Assembly (NCBI GenBank): GCA_030278955.1
Contig: JAOANR010000004.1
Coordinates: 53,571,459-53,635,458 of the forward strand
Source of the DNA: Hygrophila difformis
Taxonomy: Eukaryota > Streptophyta > Magnoliopsida > Lamiales > Acanthaceae
Length of the DNA: 64,000 bases
Direction of reading: 5' to 3'
Under the pieces are notes generated by a model. The model was not told the DNA's origin. It did no database searches and saw only the letters and a list, made by a program, of their open reading frames with translations. Below, in pieces: positions 59,585 to 64,000 of this stretch (the stretch's first letter is position 1; each line of letters starts with the position of its first letter). The position numbers were made by a program, and so were the translations under genes.

Positions 59585-60620
59585 TACTTCCTCCACCTTT
59601 TTGAAATAACCGTTCTAAATTCTGAGCTTCATGTAATTCAATACACCTTTTTACTCTTAATAATTTAAATTGTATATATATAAAAATTACAAAAAACCAA
59701 TATTATAAAACTACATTGTTGGTCCCAGTTTATTATCTTGAACTATGAGCACGTCGTCGAGTTGCAATCTAAATAAACAAATTATGTGTGTGTGTGTGCA
59801 GAGTGATAAGCGGAAATCGTAAAACAAGAACAAGAGATTTGGTAACCCAGTTCGATCCAAACGGATCTACATCTGGCGGATGACAATCCAGGTTCTAACA
59901 CTAACACTCAAAAGATTATAAACCTAACAAGACTTAAAAATAATCAAAAGACGGACTCTGTTACCAAGACGACAATGCTGGTAGAACAATCGCAGTCTGG
60001 ACTCCCCCACAACTCTGAGCGCTGGACAATCAGTCCAATCTGATTTCTTGATCGCAAAATCCCTCAGATCTCAGAACCTTGGTGTAGCAGACACGTTGAA
60101 TCGCTCCTTCAGATCTTTTAGAGGTTCCTCGCAAGGCACAACCTCTTAAACTTGATGGAATAAAGTTTTCTTCAATTCGGCGAAGCCAATTGAAGCAAAG
60201 TGAAGCGCGATCTCGATGAATAATAGCAGAATCACAATCGGTGAAGAACAGATCATCAAGACTCTAAAATTCTCTCAAAAGAAACTCTAAGAAATCTTGG
60301 AGAGAAAAACTATCTAATTCGAAGAGTGTGAAAATCTTATCAATTAAAAGTACAACTCAATCTATATACAATTGATCTAAACCAAAGATATATATATAAA
60401 TCAAAGTGTAAAAATAATGATCAATTGATCTGCTGAGTGGTCTGTAGTCATAACTGTTGTAGGCAGTTACAAGCCAGTCAGAACTGCTTAAGGACAAGAA
60501 CATCTGCACAAGAGTTTTGTTAAGACAACAACATACATTATTATACGAACCGAACAAGATTCATTTGGCTATGTTTCATCTTATATGACTGTAGTCAAAA
60601 ATTAAATTAAAGTTATGATG
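59585..60620. mobile_element. Stowaway-type MITE, copy 6, split by a solo LTR
   Basis: The left half (59585-59716) runs TACTTCCTCCACC to AAAACTACAT. The right half (60534-~60620) resumes the family core with ATTATACGAACCGAACAAGATT...ATCTTATATGACTG. Between them lies an 817-bp solo LTR. The MITE's right terminus is missing or mutated beyond recognition. Confidence 0.75.
59717..60533. mobile_element. Solo LTR (817 bp), Ty1/copia-like
   Basis: The segment begins TGTTGGTCCCAG and ends AGACAACAACA, with TGTTG/CAACA inverted ends typical of LTRs. The 5-bp duplication TACAT flanks it (59712-59716 and 60534-60538). No internal retrotransposon coding sequence is present, so it is a solo LTR left by recombination. 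The inside has GGTAACCCAGTTCGATCC, a motif I associate with plant copia-type LTRs (inference). Confidence 0.85.
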
Positions 60621-60709
60621 AGAGAAAACGTTTTTCACGGGCGCAGGACAAACCCTACCCATGTCATAACTCATATATACGTATACATGCTAACTCACTA
60701 TTACTCCTA

Positions 60710-60718
60710 TATATATAA
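60710..60718 (+). promoter_or_regulatory. Possible TATA box of the terpene synthase gene
   Basis: CTATATATATAA lies ~105 bp upstream of the ATG at 60822, a normal distance for a plant core promoter. The surroundings are AT-rich, so it is only suggestive. Confidence 0.4.
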
Positions 60719-60821
60719 TGCCAACATTTTCCCCATTATTAATCGCATTCATCACTTCTACCAAGCTAGTTTATTACTTAGATAACAACTTTTTTCTGTG
60801 TTGTTGGATTGTGAACTTGTA

Positions 60822-63800
60822 ATGGCGGCCAGCAACCTTAATTCTCTCACTTTCTCTACAGCTTCTGAAGATGCCTCCCAAAACAAGGTATATCTTAATA
60901 GTATCTTATTTAATTTTAACAACTTTCCCTCATATATATATATATATATATAACTCTCTTGACTCTTTAAGGTGTTAATGAATTTGTTTAATTTTGAGAC
61001 AAAACATCTGACAGCCAGCTTGTTAAGTTTTATACACACACACACACACAATTAAACATGGATTCTTGACTACTTTTAACAGGATGAAGATACATGAGTT
61101 CGAACTGAGTATGGTCAATAAAATGGGAACATTAAGCACATTAATTCTGTCCACTACAATGATATGATATTTTTTTTAGAAAAAAAATTTAAAAAAAAAA
61201 AAAAATCATGGAGTATTATATACTTAGTACATGTAAGTGATACTGTAGAATCTGGATTTTTTAACAGGATAATGATGTCGTCGTCCACATGAAATATGAG
61301 CAAACTTTGGAGAAAGTACGGTGCCTGTTCAACCATGAAGCAGAGTGTAATCATAGCTTGTCATTGATTGATGTTGTTCAACGGCTAGGATTGAGTCGCC
61401 ACTTCTCCGATGAAATCGGAGCCGTTCTTACCCACCACCACTTATACACTTGTTTTTCTCACAAACGATGCTGCTGCATCTCATCATCGTCGCCGTCGCA
61501 TCATGACTTGTATAATGTTTCCCTTGCTTTTCGCCTACTCAGACAAGCCGGTTTCACTGTTTCTCAAGGTACAAATAACCTATACCTATCCCGAAATCAT
61601 TTTGTCCTAAGACAAAAAAAAAAAAAAAGAAAAAAAAATTTATTCGGTCGGTATAATAATCAAAATGACTAAAAAAAGTTGTCACTATTATTGCTATTTT
61701 CTCCGACCTGAAATTTCAGATGTATTCGCCTCTTTCTTGGATGACAATGGGGAGACAAAGAGTTTCAAAGAAGATCTCAAACATGACACAAAAGGGTTGC
61801 TTGCATTGTATGAAGCCTCCCACTTAGGTTTCGAAGGAGAGGACATACTCGAGGAGGCAGCTATATTCAGTAGCCGTAGTCTGTGCTCGAATACTACTGA
61901 GGATGATGAGTGGCGAGAACCGACGAGACAATACACATTGAAAAATCCATGCCACACGAGTATAGCAAGGCTCATTGCAGCCATGGACATCATCGACAAC
62001 TATGTGACAAAGAACGAGTGGGCGAGTCTCTTTCAAGACTTGGCGAGGATGGAAAGCGCCGTGGTCGGATCGTTGTTTCAACAAGAAGTAGTACAAGTTG
62101 TCAAGTAAGGCGACACGAACAAATTATTAAATCAAATTTTTTTTTTCTCTAAATTTAGTTCAATTATTTTCGATTGAGAAGTTTAATTGGTGATGATGAT
62201 GATATGTATAAATATTTAACTTGGTGTTGATGATACATAGATGGTGGAATGGACTCGACCTAATAAAAGAAGTAGAGTGCGCGAGGGACCAACCGATGAA
62301 ATGGCACATGTGGTCCATGTTTGTGCTGCTCGATCCTAGTATGTCCTGGCAAAGAATACTTCTCACGAAACCTGTTTCTCTTGTGTATATCGTCGATGAT
62401 ATCTTTGATTTGTACGGTACTTTGGATCAACTCAATCTCTTCACACAAGCTATTCAAAGGTGGAGTAATTGTTGTACATGGTTTATTTATAATTGTACTT
62501 CCTATGTTCACATATAATTGCTCCACTTTTACATTTCACGCAATCCAATACACATTTTTAAATGTTTATAACTCAAATTATATACAAGTAAAAATTATAA
62601 AAATTTGATATTCTAAAACTACGTGATTAGACGAATCTAACAAGATCTCACTTGACTATATTTTATCTTATAGAACTATGTCAAAAATTTGATCAAAGTT
62701 ACTTAATGAATAATTACTACTATGCAAATGGATCATTTAAATGAGAACGGAGGTAGTATATAATAACAAGTTAATTAGAATTGTGTCATTATTGTACTAT
62801 TTTGCAGATGGGAATTTTGTGAAAGCGAAGGACTACTGCCAAACTACATGAACATGTGTGTTAATGTGATCATAGAGACAACGCAAGAAATCAGCCATGT
62901 AATCCACCAAAAGCATGGATTCAACCCTTTCGACATCCTAAAGAGATCGGTAAATACTTCCTCGTCTCATTATTTTTGTTACATTGGCGCCGAGATATAT
63001 TTTCAACGGTTAATAACTTAAATTGTGTACAACGAAAAATAATAAAAAGTTGATTGTCTAAAACTACAAGATTAGACGAATCTAACAAGATCTCACTTGA
63101 CTATGTTTTTTCTTACATGGCTATATTAAAAATTTGAATCAAAGTTAAACAGTGAATAATAAAAAAAAATGATGAATAGTGCAAAAAAAAACCTCTGTAA
63201 CAAAAATGTTGAGACGGAGGTAGTATAAATTAATAAAAATGATGAGACAGCTGACTAAACTCTCTCTCATGATTTATTTCTTTTTTGTAGTACTATTACT
63301 AGGGGTGAAAACGGGACGGATACGGGCGGATAGTACTCATCCCGTATCCTATCCCATATTTTTTTGTCGAATATGGAATCGGATACGAATAGGCCGGATA
63401 CAAATACGAATTCGAATATTTCGGGAAACAGATACGAGACGGATTCGGATTTTAACACGGATAATCTTATAATTACTAAAATTATTTTATTTTATTTTTT
63501 TATAATTTTAAGTGAAATCGGAATATACTACTATGTAAGCTAAACTAAATTTTTAAATTTTCCAAGATCATTAGTTATTTCGTTCAAAATATCTAAATAA
63601 CATCACTACAAGATGTTACATACTACAGTTTTGATGCAAAGAACCTAATGATGTAGTTGAGTTGATTGATATGATTTGATTTAATAAATTACATATGGCT
63701 TTCAAGCTTTTGATTATTTATACATATAGTATTACTTATTTATTTTATAGTTAATATACTATATTATATTATACATATAAAAATATATATAAATTTTCGG

Positions 63801-64000
63801 ATATTCGGATAGAAAATACGGATAATATCCGCATTATATTCGGATTTTTCGGATACGGGCGGATATATACAATCCCATATCCTGTCCCGTATCCGCCGGA
63901 TATAAAAATTCGAATTCGGATTCGAATATAATCGAATACGGCGTCGGATCGGGCGGATATTATCCGCCCCACTTTCACCCCTAACTATTACAAGATCTTT
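60822..64000 (+). CDS. Terpene synthase, probably TPS-g (acyclic mono/sesquiterpene alcohol) type; 3' end outside window
   Basis: Five exons (60822-60887, 61268-61568, 61720-62104, 62241-62459, 62808-62949) join in phase and give the first 371 residues; the last exons lie beyond 64000. The N-terminal domain has IDVVQRLGLSRHF and LYNVSLAFRLLRQAGFTVSQ, then LYEASHLGFEGEDILEEA. The C-terminal domain opens KWWNGLDL and ARDQPMKWHMWSM, followed by the Mg2+-binding DDxxD motif in VYIVDDIFDLYGTLD. The RRx8W motif of cyclising TPS-a/b enzymes is absent near the N-terminus, which fits the TPS-g clade that makes acyclic products such as linalool or nerolidol. Product and compartment are not readable; the short N-terminus (MAASNLNSLTFSTASEDASQNK) gives no clear transit peptide. 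A His/Cys/Ser-rich stretch near residue 70-85 (FSHKRCCCISSSS) is unusual for the family. Confidence 0.88.
62496..62758. mobile_element. Stowaway-type MITE, copy 7, in terpene synthase intron 4
   Basis: Ends TACTTCCTATGTTCAC and GAGAACGGAGGTAGTA are inverted. The core TAACAAGATCTCACTTGACTATATTTTATC is the family core. It occupies most of the intron 62460-62807. Confidence 0.8.
62955..63225. mobile_element. Stowaway-type MITE, copy 8, in terpene synthase intron 5
   Basis: Ends TACTTCCTCGTCTCA and TGAGACGGAGGTAGTA are inverted, nearly exact. The left end begins 5 bp after the exon 5 donor. The family core (ACAAGATCTCACTTGACTATG) is present. Confidence 0.85.
63300..63983. mobile_element. Complete hAT-type non-autonomous element in terpene synthase intron 5
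   Basis: The ends TAGGGGTGAAA and TTTCACCCCTA are perfect 11-bp inverted repeats, flanked by an exact 8-bp duplication ACTATTAC (63292-63299 and 63984-63991). Subterminal repeats of GGATACGGGCGGATA and their complements are dense in the outer ~170 bp on each side, as in hAT elements where they bind transposase. The 684-bp middle is AT-rich and non-coding. Confidence 0.9.

Larger units (their letters stand above)
57419..60821. other. Repeat-rich spacer before the terpene synthase gene
   Basis: No protein gene is seen. It holds Stowaway copies (57559-57821, 58943-59217, and one from 59585 that is split by a solo LTR at 59717-60533). The final ~200 bp (from ~60620) have an AT-rich promoter-like character, with TATATATAA at 60710-60718 about 105 bp before the terpene synthase ATG. 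Confidence 0.5.

Noticed and set aside
61078..61110. Candidate extra terpene synthase exon after an AACAG acceptor
   Set aside because: GATGAAGATACATGA runs into a stop after four codons; the acceptor at 61267 gives the proper family sequence.

Overview
This is nuclear DNA of a flowering plant. Genes have many short introns with GT-AG borders, AT-rich non-coding DNA separates them, and the gene content is typically angiosperm (P-class PPR protein, arginine-rich CCCH zinc finger protein, RbcX, a CCR/DFR-family reductase, a terpene synthase, Stowaway-type MITEs, tRNA-derived SINEs, a Mutator-like transposon). A eudicot is likely, and an asterid of the Lamiales type is my guess; the window alone does not prove it. 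All exon models were made by eye from splice sites, reading phase and family knowledge. Most of them close in phase to lengths normal for their families.

Layout. 1-2906 (+): 3' part of a WD40-repeat protein gene. 2907-5237: AT-rich DNA with several small inverted-repeat transposons. 5238-6545 (+): decayed copy of a CCR/DFR-like reductase, broken by a 231-bp insertion and two frameshifts. 7501-9335 (+): intact tandem copy of that reductase (322 aa). 9780-12950 (-): splicing factor SPF27/MOS4 (252 aa). 14.2-22.4 kb: repeat-rich, with one small conserved plant gene (17032-17280, 82 aa). 22428-24456 (+): PPR protein. 25893-31463 (+): PHD-finger chromatin-type protein (827 aa). 32527-33860: element with ~0.4-kb terminal inverted repeats, beside a tRNA-Glu(CTC) at 33922-33994 (-). 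34189-37129 (+): unrecognised 795-aa protein. 37568-39616 (-): organellar EngB-type GTPase. 39.6-42.3 kb: MITE and SINEs. 42300-43488 (+): RbcX Rubisco assembly chaperone. 45732-47885 (+): ankyrin plus tandem CCCH zinc finger protein. 49.0-50.4 kb: two decayed receptor-kinase ectodomain fragments. 50792-57409: complete Mutator-like element. 57.4-60.8 kb: MITEs and a solo LTR. 60822-end (+): terpene synthase, cut by the window end.

The most notable object is the Mutator-like element at 50792-57409 (6,618 bp). Its 167-bp terminal inverted repeats look identical, and an exact 9-bp target duplication (TTAATTTCA) flanks it. Inside are two inward-facing genes: a MURA-type transposase (PB1-like N-terminus, DDE core, SWIM finger, zinc knuckle), and a two-exon gene for a GRF zinc finger plus coiled coil plus C-terminal membrane helix. 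The layout parallels the convergent mudrA/mudrB genes of maize MuDR, but the second gene is a different protein. The insertion looks very young. The transposase ORF as written carries a one-base frameshift in a short homopolymer.

The host genes belong to unrelated pathways (splicing, organelle RNA and ribosome biogenesis, Rubisco assembly, chromatin, specialised metabolism) and do not form a cluster. Shared features are insertions within gene bodies: a hAT-type element 28 bp from a splice acceptor of the EngB-type gene, two Stowaway copies plus a complete hAT-type element in terpene synthase introns, and a MITE in a reductase intron.
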